Source of the DNA: 9FT-COMBO-48-23 sp964400675
GTDB taxonomy: Bacteria > Chloroflexota > Dehalococcoidia > GIF9 > UBA5629
DNA: 64,000 nt
Assembly (NCBI GenBank): GCA_964400675.1
Contig: CAYNVO010000002.1
Location: 257,815-321,814 of the forward strand
Reading direction: 5' to 3'
Shown here: piece by piece, positions 1 to 7,696 of the stretch
Numbering within the stretch: the stretch's first letter is position 1
How the letters are laid out: each line of letters opens with the position of its first letter
Translations under genes and position numbers: made by a program
Notes under the pieces: model-generated
What the model was told of the DNA's origin: nothing
Databases searched by the model: none
Seen by the model: the letters and a program-made list of their open reading frames with translations, nothing else

Positions 1-286
1 TGGTTACCAGTTTAAGTTGGGTTTTTTCTTTAGCTGATAAGGGGATTAGATTTGATAGCTCTTCGACAGTGGTTATTCGGTTACGAAATTGCCACTGCCA
101 GTCGTTCCAATTTTCCCGTGTGACTTGAGCGAGAAAGCTGCTACTATTGATAACGGCCGTACCATCGGTAACGGCCGCCTTACCTGGAGGCTCTTCTTCC
201 TCGACCACCAGTTCATTTCTCGTGGCGGCAATGCCTGGAGGTTCCTCCTCCTCAATCTGGTTTTTTATCGTTTCTGGTTTTATCAC
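1..286 (-). CDS. Lysine 2,3-aminomutase family radical SAM protein, N-terminus only (cut by window edge)
   Basis: The reverse strand reads open from a GTG at 286 to the window edge, 95 codons, preceded by AGGAG nine bases upstream. Residues from about 58 on read ENWNDWQWQFRNRITTVEEL followed by IPLSAKEKTQL. This matches the conserved opening of KamA-type aminomutases, where W.DW.WQ.RNRI.TVEEL precedes the radical-SAM core. The core with its CxxxCxxC motif lies outside the window. The first 55 residues are an acidic, low-complexity extension not found in the clostridial enzyme. It contains a twice-repeated EEEEPPG motif. The family interconverts alpha and beta lysine, or acts on related amino acids, using PLP, SAM and an iron-sulfur cluster. 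Substrate cannot be told from this part. Confidence 0.8.
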   Translation of the reverse strand, partial: MIKPETIKNQIEEEEPPGIAATRNELVVEEEEPPGKAAVTDGTAVINSSSFLAQVTRENWNDWQWQFRNRITTVEELSNLIPLSAKEKTQLKLVT

Positions 287-509
287 TTATTGTTTCTCCT
301 TAACGTATTGTGATTACGATGCTTATTAAATTATGAAATTACCTTCATTAACACGCTAACATACTTTTTTCAGTTTGTCAATATTTTTCGTTAGTTAACT
401 TTAGTTTATTAAAAAGTTAGTAGTTCACAGTTTGACAAAAGCGGTCATAATCTTTAAGATTCTCTTTCTGTGCTTAGACTTGTTGGAAAAATCATTGTGG
501 AGGGTATAC
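287..509. promoter_or_regulatory. AT-rich divergent intergenic region
   Basis: This gap separates two divergent genes, the aminomutase on the left and the lipoprotein on the right, so it should hold both promoters. The stretch from 330 to 425 is strongly AT-rich and includes TTGTCA at about 376. I could not pick a convincing -35/-10 pair. A longer in-frame start for the lipoprotein at 432 is possible but lies in this promoter-like sequence and would bury the signal peptide. Confidence 0.3.
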
Positions 510-1367
510 ATGAATAAAAGATACTGGTTGGTATTTCAAATTGTTATGGCTCTGATTTTAATGGCTGTCCTGTTGGCAGGTTGTGGAAAAAAGGGAGTAG
601 TCTCCACCAGTGGCATGTTGACGGAGATAACTCTGGCAGCAGGCGTGGACGAAGAAGGTCGACCGATTAGTCCCACCACAGTCTTTGCCCCCAACGCTGA
701 TGCGTTTTGTTGCTCCTTCAAAGTCATTGGCGCTCCGCCAGATACGGAAATAAAAGGGCAGTGGATTTACGTAAGTGGGGAAGCAGAAGAGCAGGTTGGG
801 GGGAAAAACTACCTTATGGATGAGATGTCTATTACTGTTGAGGGTACGCGCTACGCGTATGTATACTATCTCCGTCCCTCTTTTTTGCCTGACTACAGGT
901 GGCCGAAGGGAGATTGCAAGGTGGTTCTCTATGTTAATGGCATAGAAGATGCTAGCATGCCTTTCACGGTTAAAGAAAGGGAACCTGGTTCAGTTGAAGG
1001 AGACGTAAGCGAGGTTACAATGTCAACAGCTGTGGATGGGGATGACCGACCGATTAATCCCACCACTGTCTTTGCTACCGACACTGAGAAATTTTACTGT
1101 TCGTTTAAGCTATCAGGTTTGCCAGTCGGTAGCAAAATGAGGGTGGATTGGGTATATGTGGGCGGTGAAGCAGAAGACGAGATTGGTCAAAACTATGTGT
1201 TTGATTCGCGGACTGGCACTATTGAGCGTAAGGGCGAAGGTTATACCTCTACATTTTTGGAGCGTCCCTCTTATATGCCCGACTATAGATGGCCGAAGGG
1301 AGATTGCAAAGTGGTTATATATGTCGATGACCAGGAAAAGGCCAGTGCGAACTTCAAGGTGGAGTAG
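510..1367 (+). CDS. Secreted lipoprotein with two tandem homologous domains, function unknown
   Basis: The 285-residue product starts with a lipoprotein signal peptide: MNKR, a hydrophobic core, then LAGC with the lipidated Cys at 25. The ATG at 510 is chosen over an in-frame start at 432 because GGAGGG precedes it and it puts the signal at the N-terminus. The mature part is two copies of one domain, about residues 39-155 and 168-285. Both share RPI.PTTVFA near the start, CSFK, and the block PDYRWPKGDCKVV near the end. The last block resembles the substrate-facing edge of Ig-like extracellular domains, but I do not recognise the family. It is predicted to sit on the outer face of the cytoplasmic membrane. 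The domain pair is an internal duplication. Confidence 0.75.
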   Translation: MNKRYWLVFQIVMALILMAVLLAGCGKKGVVSTSGMLTEITLAAGVDEEGRPISPTTVFAPNADAFCCSFKVIGAPPDTEIKGQWIYVSGEAEEQVGGKNYLMDEMSITVEGTRYAYVYYLRPSFLPDYRWPKGDCKVVLYVNGIEDASMPFTVKEREPGSVEGDVSEVTMSTAVDGDDRPINPTTVFATDTEKFYCSFKLSGLPVGSKMRVDWVYVGGEAEDEIGQNYVFDSRTGTIERKGEGYTSTFLERPSYMPDYRWPKGDCKVVIYVDDQEKASANFKVE

Positions 1368-1415
1368 CGATGCTTTTTCGAGGTGCGCTAGCTCTGTCGC
1401 CTGAAAGGGGTCACC

Positions 1416-1985
1416 GTGTTGAGAGAGTCTGACGTCGTCTATTTTGATTCTCCCGGCGCTGAGAATACAGTTGAAACATTGAGATTAGCCAGAGCCAGGG
1501 CTGAGGAGCTTGGTATAAGGAAAATCGTGGTGGCTACAACAATTGGTGATACCGGAGTTAAGGCGGCAGAAGAGTTCAGAAATTATGAAGTAGTTGTAGT
1601 GACCCATACGTCTGGCTTTGCGGCTCCGGGCGCTCAGGAGCTTACTCCAGAAAACAGGCAAAAAATAGAAAAGCTGGGAGCTGTTATTTTTACCGGTGCT
1701 CATGCCTTCGGTGGCATAGCTCATGCGGTGAGGAGGACTTTTAATACGCACGTTTTGGGAGATTTCATGGCTAATACGCTGCGGATGTTCGGGCAGGGTA
1801 TGAAGGTAGCCATTGAGATAAGCATCATGGCTGCTGACGCCGGTCTTATAAGTCCTGATGAAGAGGTCATAGCAATAGCTGGAACAGTGAGAGGAGCCGA
1901 TACAGCCATCGTCCTCAAACCAGCCCATGGACATGATGCCTTCTCCCTTAGAGTGAAGGAGATAATCTGCAAGCCAAGACTTTAG
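1416..1985 (+). CDS. Pyruvate kinase alpha/beta domain-like protein (COG1751 type)
   Basis: The 189-residue protein starts at a GTG preceded by AAAGGGG. Its length and fold pattern match the stand-alone relatives of the pyruvate kinase C-terminal domain grouped as COG1751: an N-terminal ENTVETLRLARARAEELGIRK helix region, IVVATTIGDTG as the first strand and phosphate-binding loop, and AFGGIAHAVRR. No catalytic barrel is present, so it cannot be a pyruvate kinase. The biochemical role of the family is unknown. The gene ends IICKPRL-stop. A near-identical copy of this 3' end lies 1.6 kb downstream, after the permease gene (see findings). Confidence 0.75.
   Translation: MLRESDVVYFDSPGAENTVETLRLARARAEELGIRKIVVATTIGDTGVKAAEEFRNYEVVVVTHTSGFAAPGAQELTPENRQKIEKLGAVIFTGAHAFGGIAHAVRRTFNTHVLGDFMANTLRMFGQGMKVAIEISIMAADAGLISPDEEVIAIAGTVRGADTAIVLKPAHGHDAFSLRVKEIICKPRL
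1961..1981 (+). repeat. 21-bp direct repeat, copy 1, inside the 3' end of the COG1751-type gene
   Basis: The 21 bases GATAATCTGC...CAAGACT occur here, encoding the last residues of the pyruvate-kinase-like protein, and again exactly at 3561-3581. In both places the next codons give Leu and a stop (CTT TAG here, CTC TAA there), so the copies share reading frame. The permease gene lies between them. Confidence 0.8.
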
Positions 1986-2097
1986 CAAAAATTCGTGATT
2001 CAGGTTTTAGACCATTTGTGTTTGCCGGCGAGATACGAAAAGAGTATTATTTCTGTCAGTGAGGCCTAAACTGACTGGCTCGCATTAAGAATAACAT

Positions 2098-3552
2098 ATG
2101 CACCCCGATTGGCGACCCAAGCTTGGCGACCGTATTTTTAGGCCGTACCGAATCAGACCGTTTCACCTGAAGCGGGTGCTGGGGGTGCCCGCCCTGTTTA
2201 GTGCAGGTTACGGAGACGTTGGTTCTTCTATTTACTATGCACTGGGCATAGTCGCCATTGTAGCTCTGGGTGCCACACCCATTGTGCTGGCTATAGCCGG
2301 TCTTATTTACATCTTTAATGCTCTCACATATGCTGAAGGTGGAGCTATGATACCGGAAGCCGGCGGCTCAGCCAGTTTTGCTCGCCATGGCATTAACAAC
2401 GTTGTCGGATTCATAGCTGGCTGGGCATTAATGCTGAGCTATATAGCTACTATGGCTATCTCAGCCTACACAATACCTCCATACCTTGCATATTTCTGGC
2501 CAATTCTGAATGACCCGGCAATTGATACCTTGGTCGCTATGGGGATTATCTTTTTTCTGATGATTATAAATGTTGCTGGTGTCAGGGAATCATCAAGACT
2601 GAACATAGTATTCATAGGGGCGGATATAGCTACCCAGATTACGCTGGTCATTTTAGGTGTAGTGCTTATACTCGGGCGAGAGCCGGGAGTGCTGCTGCAG
2701 AACATGTTTGGCGCAGGCAACTGGCCATCCACACAGAACTTGATTTTCGGTATTGCTATTGCTGCTCTTTGTTTTACCGGCGTGGAAACCGTTTCTCAGC
2801 TAGCAGAGGAGACTCGGCGACCGGAAAAAAGAATACCCCGGGCTTACGTTCTGATGATAGTGGCTGTTCTTGTATTGTTTGCCGGCATTTCCATAGTTGC
2901 TCTTTCTGCAATGACCCCCCAAATCCTGGGCGACCCGGTGGGGGGGTGGGCAAGAGACCCTGTAGCTGGCATAGCAGCTAATTTACCATCGAAAGTACTG
3001 CAATTAATATTTGCTCCTGTAGTGGCAGTACTGGCAGCCAGTATCCTGCTTACTGCTACCAATGCGGGACTTCTCGGCATTTCACGTCTTGCTTTCAACT
3101 TGTCTGCACATAATCAGCTTCCACCACTCTTGGGCAGGGTGCATCCTAGATTCAGGACTCCCTATGTTTCTATTATCCTGTTTTCTATTGTAGCAATCGT
3201 ATTGCTGGCACCGGGATTTGCCAATCCTAGATTCTTTGCTGAGCTGGGGGCATTATATGTATTTGGCTCTCTATTGTGCTTCGCTTTGGCACACGCTGCA
3301 ATTTTGAGCCTGAGAATTAAAAAGCCAGACCTGCCTCGACCTTTCAAGCTCGGTTTGAATATAACCGTCAGGGGGCGTGAGCTCCCGTTTACCGCTCTCC
3401 TTGGACTGGCTGCCACGGCAGTAATATGGATAGTAGTGGTTGTCACTCAGTCTTTCAGCCGCTGGGCTGGTATTCTATGGATGCTCGTCGGGTTGACTGT
3501 CTACTATTTGTACCAGCTTAGAAAACAAAGGCTTCTAAAACACCCATCGTAA
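2098..3552 (+). CDS. APC superfamily amino acid/polyamine permease
   Basis: The product is a 484-residue integral membrane protein with about twelve hydrophobic segments. It opens with a short basic cytoplasmic tail and then GVPALFSAGYGDVGSSIYYALG, the first-helix glycine-rich motif (G[FYW]GxxxGSSI-like) that binds substrate in APC transporters. EAGGSASFAR after helix two and GVRESSRLN in the middle are typical of the family. It should import an amino acid or amine by proton or sodium coupling. The substrate cannot be named. No good ribosome-binding site precedes the ATG, so a start a few codons later is possible. The gene is flanked by a 21-bp direct repeat derived from the upstream gene's 3' end, which suggests it was inserted there. 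Confidence 0.85.
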   Translation: MHPDWRPKLGDRIFRPYRIRPFHLKRVLGVPALFSAGYGDVGSSIYYALGIVAIVALGATPIVLAIAGLIYIFNALTYAEGGAMIPEAGGSASFARHGINNVVGFIAGWALMLSYIATMAISAYTIPPYLAYFWPILNDPAIDTLVAMGIIFFLMIINVAGVRESSRLNIVFIGADIATQITLVILGVVLILGREPGVLLQNMFGAGNWPSTQNLIFGIAIAALCFTGVETVSQLAEETRRPEKRIPRAYVLMIVAVLVLFAGISIVALSAMTPQILGDPVGGWARDPVAGIAANLPSKVLQLIFAPVVAVLAASILLTATNAGLLGISRLAFNLSAHNQLPPLLGRVHPRFRTPYVSIILFSIVAIVLLAPGFANPRFFAELGALYVFGSLLCFALAHAAILSLRIKKPDLPRPFKLGLNITVRGRELPFTALLGLAATAVIWIVVVVTQSFSRWAGILWMLVGLTVYYLYQLRKQRLLKHPS

Positions 3553-3560
3553 GCGTTGAG

Positions 3561-3584
3561 GGATAATCTGCAAGCCAAGACTCT
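3561..3584 (+). pseudogene. Duplicate 3' tail of the COG1751-type gene (direct repeat copy 2)
   Basis: Right after the permease stop codon, 21 bases are identical to 1961-1981. The following three bases complete an in-frame Leu-stop, as in the intact gene, but with synonymous changes (CTC TAA for CTT TAG). Upstream of the repeat the similarity fades and an in-frame TGA appears. It is therefore a non-functional remnant of the gene end rather than a gene. Confidence 0.6.
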
Positions 3585-3736
3585 AAATCCAGCTTCTTTT
3601 CACAGTAATTGACTTTCTGCGCATCAGTCTTATACCCCTTGACTATGGTGGCTCAGCCGTGTAAACTGCCTGCCGAACATTGCGCTCCTAAAAACTGAGT
3701 TATCTCTTCACAGGGATACTTTCTGAAACCTGGATA

Positions 3737-4738
3737 ATGACGAAAAAAGTAGTAGTCACAGGTGCCACCGGTCACATAGGCGCTAATCTGGTTCGTGCTC
3801 TGCTGGCTCAAGGTAGACCTGTACGTGCGTTGTTCCATGTGAACCGTCGGGCAGTCGATGGATTGGAAATTGAAATCGCTAAGGGCGATGTCTGCGACCT
3901 GGAATCTCTGTGTCGTGCCTTCGATGGCGCCGATGTTGTTTATCATCTGGCGGCTCGTATCTCATTGTCGGTGGGTGATTGGCAATTGCTCGAGGCGGTC
4001 AATATCACAGGAACCAGGAATGTAGTTGAGGCATGCCTCCAGTGCGGGGTGCGTCGTCTTGTTCACTTCAGCTCGATTCATGCCCTAATACAGGAGCCTC
4101 TGGATGTCCCGGTCGACGAATCACGCCCGATGGTGGAATCTCGACGCTGTCCATCTTATGACCGCTCCAAGGCAGCGGGCGAGAAGGAAGTGCGCAAAGG
4201 TATAGAACGAGGCTTGGATGCTGTTATCATAAATCCAACAGGTGTAATTGGTCCTTATGACTTTGAACCGTCCCACTTCGGTGCGGCTCTGGTTGCTATC
4301 GCCTGCCGTAAGCTGCCGGCATTGGTGGGTGGTGGCTTTGACTGGGTGGATGCCCGTGATGTGGTGACGGGAGCAATGCGGGCAGAAGAATGCGCGCCGA
4401 CCGGTGCCAAATATCTCCTTTCCGGTCACTGGGTGTCGGTGGCTGATTTAGCGGCTCTTGTAGAAGAGCTAACCGGTGCTCCGACGCCCCGGCTGGTGTG
4501 TCCTCTATGGTTGGCCCATGTCGGCGCTCCGTTTACTGTTGCCTTTGCTCGGCTTACCGGCGGGCGACCATTCTATACCAGCGATTCACTAAGAGCGCTG
4601 AAGAGTAATAGAAACATCAGCCATGAAAGAGCTAGCCGTGACCTCGGCTATAATCCGCGTCCGTTTAGGGAAACGATTGTCGATACGCTGCGCTGGTTTG
4701 AAGAGAATGGCGATATCGACAGTTCGTTAAAGTTGTAA
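3737..4738 (+). CDS. Extended SDR, NAD-dependent 3beta-hydroxysteroid dehydrogenase/epimerase type
   Basis: The 333-residue protein begins with a Rossmann fold carrying TGATGHIG at residues 8-15, the extended-SDR form of the glycine motif. It has the active-site pair Tyr141/Lys145 in SYDRSK, with a Ser in HFSSIHA upstream. VYHLAARISL and the NPTGVIGPYD block place it among the 3beta-hydroxysteroid dehydrogenase, dihydroflavonol reductase and hopanoid-associated epimerase branch. It oxidises or reduces a hydroxyl or keto group with NAD(P) in the cytoplasm. Its substrate is not fixed by sequence. The next gene, a steroid 5alpha-reductase homologue, starts 14 bases after its stop, so the two are probably one operon acting on the same terpenoid-like substrate. 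Confidence 0.8.
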   Translation: MTKKVVVTGATGHIGANLVRALLAQGRPVRALFHVNRRAVDGLEIEIAKGDVCDLESLCRAFDGADVVYHLAARISLSVGDWQLLEAVNITGTRNVVEACLQCGVRRLVHFSSIHALIQEPLDVPVDESRPMVESRRCPSYDRSKAAGEKEVRKGIERGLDAVIINPTGVIGPYDFEPSHFGAALVAIACRKLPALVGGGFDWVDARDVVTGAMRAEECAPTGAKYLLSGHWVSVADLAALVEELTGAPTPRLVCPLWLAHVGAPFTVAFARLTGGRPFYTSDSLRALKSNRNISHERASRDLGYNPRPFRETIVDTLRWFEENGDIDSSLKL

Positions 4739-4752
4739 TCTAAATAAGTAAC

Positions 4753-5514
4753 GTGAACGAACAGGAATTTTTTAATATCCTCCTCGCAGGCTGGTTTATA
4801 CTGGCATTAGTTATCTTTGTCACCCTGTTCTTTCTTGTGGCGCCTTACGGTCGTCACAGCCGCAGTGGTTGGGGCCCGGCGCTGAATAACAGGTTGGGCT
4901 GGATAATCATGGAGTTTGCGTCTCCACTAGTATTTGCTGTCTGTTTCATATTTGGCAGCAATTCCGTGACGATTACCGCTCTGGTTTTCCTGGTTATGTG
5001 GGAAGCGCATTATATACACCGGGCTTTCATCTATCCTTTCAGTCTGAGCGCTGGAGATAATCGTATGCCTGTGACCGTCATAAGTATAGGGATTCTTTTC
5101 AACTCCGTGAATGCGTATCTGAACGGTCGCTACATCTTTACGTTCTCCGCTGGCTATGCTAACCAGTGGCTTGCCGACCCGCGTTTTATTGTCGGTGTGC
5201 TCCTGTTCCTCATCGGTTTCGTCATCAACCGTCAGGCCGACCACACGCTACGAAATCTCCGTGAACCCGGTGAATCGGGCTACAAGGTTCCGTACGGCGG
5301 ATTGTATCGCTGGATATCCTGTCCCAATTACCTCGGAGAGATACTTACCTGGACTGGCTGGGCTGTAGCCACCTGGTCATTGGCTGGGCTGTCATTTGCC
5401 GTGTGGACGATAGCCAACCTGGCACCCAGAGCCAGGGCGCATCATGCCTGGTATCGTTCCCATTTTACTGATTACCCCACTCAGCGCAAAGCACTGGTGC
5501 CGGGTTTGTGGTGA
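4753..5514 (+). CDS. Steroid 5alpha-reductase (SRD5A) family membrane enzyme
   Basis: This 253-residue polytopic membrane protein aligns by eye with human SRD5A1/2 along its length. PYGRHS is followed by MEFASP with Glu54 where SRD5A2 has its catalytic Glu57, and by HYIHRAFIYP with Tyr87 where SRD5A2 has Tyr91. The C-terminal half has GGLYRWISCPNYLGE, the NADPH-binding block, and HHAWYRSHFTDYP before the end. The family reduces a delta-4 or similar enone double bond of steroids or polyprenols with NADPH. The GTG start at 4753 follows the SDR stop by 14 bases, with no strong ribosome-binding site, which suggests translational coupling. The real substrate in this organism is unknown. Confidence 0.85.
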   Translation: MNEQEFFNILLAGWFILALVIFVTLFFLVAPYGRHSRSGWGPALNNRLGWIIMEFASPLVFAVCFIFGSNSVTITALVFLVMWEAHYIHRAFIYPFSLSAGDNRMPVTVISIGILFNSVNAYLNGRYIFTFSAGYANQWLADPRFIVGVLLFLIGFVINRQADHTLRNLREPGESGYKVPYGGLYRWISCPNYLGEILTWTGWAVATWSLAGLSFAVWTIANLAPRARAHHAWYRSHFTDYPTQRKALVPGLW

Positions 5515-5624
5515 CAAAGGATATCTTTTTAATTGGTTTTTTCATTTATTGCAGTATTGATAAGCTAAAGCACGGGCATATAATTTTCGTAGCGTAATAA
5601 TAATTGAGTAGGAGGAAAAGAAAT

Positions 5625-6521
5625 ATGTCAGTTATCCGGACGCCAGATGAATGTTTTTCCAAATTGCCTGATTTCCCTTTCACTCCGCACTACGTTGATA
5701 TTAACGGATTGCGCGTACATTATGTAGACGAAGGCAAAGGGGAGACTATACTTTGTTTGCACGGCGAACCCTCATGGTCATTTCTATACCGTAAAATGAT
5801 TGCCTCTATGTCAAGGCAGCACCGTGTTGTAGCTATGGACTTTATCGGCTTTGGCCGGTCTGATAAATTCACTGAGCGGGAGGCATATACTTTTCAAATG
5901 CATCGAGACACGCTGATGGGCTTTATAAAGGCGACAAACCTTGAGCAGATAACTGTTGTCGTTCAGGATTGGGGTGGATTGATTGGTCTGGCTGTGGTCG
6001 CTCATATGCCGGAGCGTTTTGCCAGGCTGGTTATTATGAATACCGGCCTGCCGACAGGTAAGGGAAAGCCAAGCGAAGCTTTTCTGGCATGGCGTAGTTT
6101 TGCTGAGAGCCATCCTGATTTGCAAATCGGGCAATCGATGCTTCGTGGCGTTGCTCATCCTGAGAAGCTTACAAAGGAAGTCGTCGCCGCGTACGAAGCG
6201 CCGTTTCCAGATGTGTCATATAAGGCTGGGGCTGCGGTGTGGCCACTACTCGTTCCCATTAGCCCTGAAGACCCCGCTTCTGCCGAAATGCGACACGCTC
6301 GGGAGGTTCTGTCAAAATGGGACAAGCCGGCACTGGTCATGTTTTCAGACAAAGACCCTATTACAGGCGGCGGTGACAAATTCTTTCGCTCTCTTATACC
6401 TGCAGCCAAAGACCAGCCTGAGATTATAATCAAGGATGCCGGCCACTTTCTTCAGGAGGAGAAAGGCGAGGAAATATCTCAGCATATACTGGACTTCATG
6501 CGCAGAACGCCGCTCGCCTAG
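5625..6521 (+). CDS. Haloalkane dehalogenase, subfamily I (DhlA-like)
   Basis: This 298-residue alpha/beta hydrolase has the haloalkane dehalogenase signature. HGEPSWSFLYRKM at residues 46-58 forms the oxyanion region. QDWGG has nucleophile Asp115 and halide-binding Trp116. AFLAW has the second halide-binding Trp156. Asp244 in MFSDKDP and His274 in KDAGHFLQE complete the triad in the order used by DhlA-type enzymes, and YEAPFPDVSYKAG also matches DhlA. It would hydrolyse a carbon-halogen bond to alcohol and halide without a cofactor. The ATG at 5625 is chosen because GGAGG lies upstream, although an in-frame TTG exists at 5604. It stands alone, about 110 bases after the reductase gene. It is hydrolytic, not a reductive dehalogenase. 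Confidence 0.88.
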   Translation: MSVIRTPDECFSKLPDFPFTPHYVDINGLRVHYVDEGKGETILCLHGEPSWSFLYRKMIASMSRQHRVVAMDFIGFGRSDKFTEREAYTFQMHRDTLMGFIKATNLEQITVVVQDWGGLIGLAVVAHMPERFARLVIMNTGLPTGKGKPSEAFLAWRSFAESHPDLQIGQSMLRGVAHPEKLTKEVVAAYEAPFPDVSYKAGAAVWPLLVPISPEDPASAEMRHAREVLSKWDKPALVMFSDKDPITGGGDKFFRSLIPAAKDQPEIIIKDAGHFLQEEKGEEISQHILDFMRRTPLA

Positions 6522-6585
6522 CCTTTCGGCAGGTCGTGCGGGCTGAACGAAAAATTTGATCTGTGCAAGGAATCCGGCAACCTGC

Positions 6586-7194
6586 TTACTCGGAGCTATT
6601 CCGCCTGGGTATCAAAAAGCCGGTAGTTTCCCTGTATTTCAAATAGGCTTCGCCGTATCTAATGACCAGGTCTTTTTCCTCCGCTAGGCACATAACGTAG
6701 AAAATCGGTAGCCATATTATTGAGAATATCGCCAGAAAAGGAGAGTTCAACATAAATGCCGCTACCCACCACAGGAAAACCTCACCGGTAGCCTGGGGAT
6801 GTCGTATCTTTTTGTATATGCCTCCGTAAAGGGAGTGCTCCTTTTTGGGGGTAATGGCTTCCTCTCCGGCATCTTTCATGCCTATGTACATTAAATAGCT
6901 GCTGGGGACTCCGATGGCAACTGCGATAACGATTGAAATCCAGTAGTCCCAGGGAAGGACTCGGGGTAAGGGTGTTGGCAGAGGATAGAAGTAATAGACC
7001 GCATAATTAACGATGGTTATAAACTCAAAAACGATGGCTATCTGTCTGTATCGCTTGCATCTGGCATAGGCAATCTCCCCGATTTTCTTTTCCAGCGCAG
7101 CCGGGCTTACACTCCTGACATAGAAATACAGGAAAAGCAGGGCAGATATAACCAATACTGTCATGTTTATCCAGGCTATAAAAATTTCTCCCAT
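6586..7194 (-). CDS. Isoprenylcysteine carboxyl methyltransferase (ICMT)-like membrane protein
   Basis: The 202-residue protein has about five hydrophobic helices. Its C-terminal half has the ICMT/PEMT layout: GGIYKKIRHPQATGE, where the RHP motif lines the SAM pocket, then EEKDLVIRYGEAYLKYRETT with the conserved double Glu and YxxY. Members methylate carboxyl or other polar groups of membrane-bound isoprenoid or lipid substrates. Bacterial substrates are mostly unknown. It begins one base after the stop codon of the yjbQ gene upstream on the same strand, so the two are co-transcribed. Confidence 0.75.
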   Translation of the reverse strand: MGEIFIAWINMTVLVISALLFLYFYVRSVSPAALEKKIGEIAYARCKRYRQIAIVFEFITIVNYAVYYFYPLPTPLPRVLPWDYWISIVIAVAIGVPSSYLMYIGMKDAGEEAITPKKEHSLYGGIYKKIRHPQATGEVFLWWVAAFMLNSPFLAIFSIIWLPIFYVMCLAEEKDLVIRYGEAYLKYRETTGFLIPRRNSSE

Positions 7195-7195
7195 A

Positions 7196-7651
7196 TTAGT
7201 TGCCCAGTGCCTTCAGTATGACTCTCTTCCTGCGCTGACCATCGAACTCTGCGTAGTAGATTTGCTGCCATGGCCCGAGGTCTAACCTGCCTCCGGTGAC
7301 CGGTACAATGACCTCATGATGTATGAGCAGGCTTTTCAGATGAGCATCTCCGTTTGACTCGCCTGTAGCGTGATGCCTGTAATCCGTTTTAAACGGTGCC
7401 AGCTTCTCCAGCCACTCATCAATGTCTGCAATCAGACCTGACTCGGCATCATTTACATAGACTCCTGCCGTGATATGCATCGCTGAGACCAGAACGAACC
7501 CTTCCTGGATATCACCTCGCTTGACGAATTCTTCCACTTTATCTGTTATATTAATGAATTCTCGATGTTGCTTTGTGTTGAACCACAGGTATTCTGTTAC
7601 TGACTTCACTGGAGACCTCCTAACGTCTATTTCGAACACGATACCCTTCAA
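7196..7651 (-). CDS. yjbQ: YjbQ/UPF0047 family protein (secondary thiamine-phosphate synthase-like)
   Basis: The 151-residue protein matches the UPF0047/YjbQ family in size and in its conserved residues. MHITAGVYVND carries the first His, and HHATGESNGDAHLKSLL carries the His, Glu, Asp, His cluster around the putative active site. LGPWQQIYYAEFDG and RKRVILKALG form the family's C-terminal strands. Members form trimers and one has been reported to have weak thiamine-phosphate synthase activity, but the physiological role is unsettled. It lies immediately upstream of the methyltransferase gene on the same strand. Confidence 0.85.
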   Translation of the reverse strand: MKGIVFEIDVRRSPVKSVTEYLWFNTKQHREFINITDKVEEFVKRGDIQEGFVLVSAMHITAGVYVNDAESGLIADIDEWLEKLAPFKTDYRHHATGESNGDAHLKSLLIHHEVIVPVTGGRLDLGPWQQIYYAEFDGQRRKRVILKALGN

Positions 7652-7696
7652 CAGGGCTTGTGTGGAGCAAGAGCAAATCTCATAGTGTCTAACTGC

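Noticed and set aside
1485..1988. A 167-codon minus-strand frame opposite the COG1751-type gene
   Set aside because: Composition is unlike protein and the plus-strand frame has clear family features.
1961..3581. The 21-bp repeats as a tRNA-type attachment site
   Set aside because: No tRNA gene is near and no integrase is present; only gene-end duplication is supported.
5625..6521. Reductive dehalogenase
   Set aside because: The gene is an alpha/beta hydrolase; there are no iron-sulfur ferredoxin motifs, TAT signal or neighbouring anchor gene.
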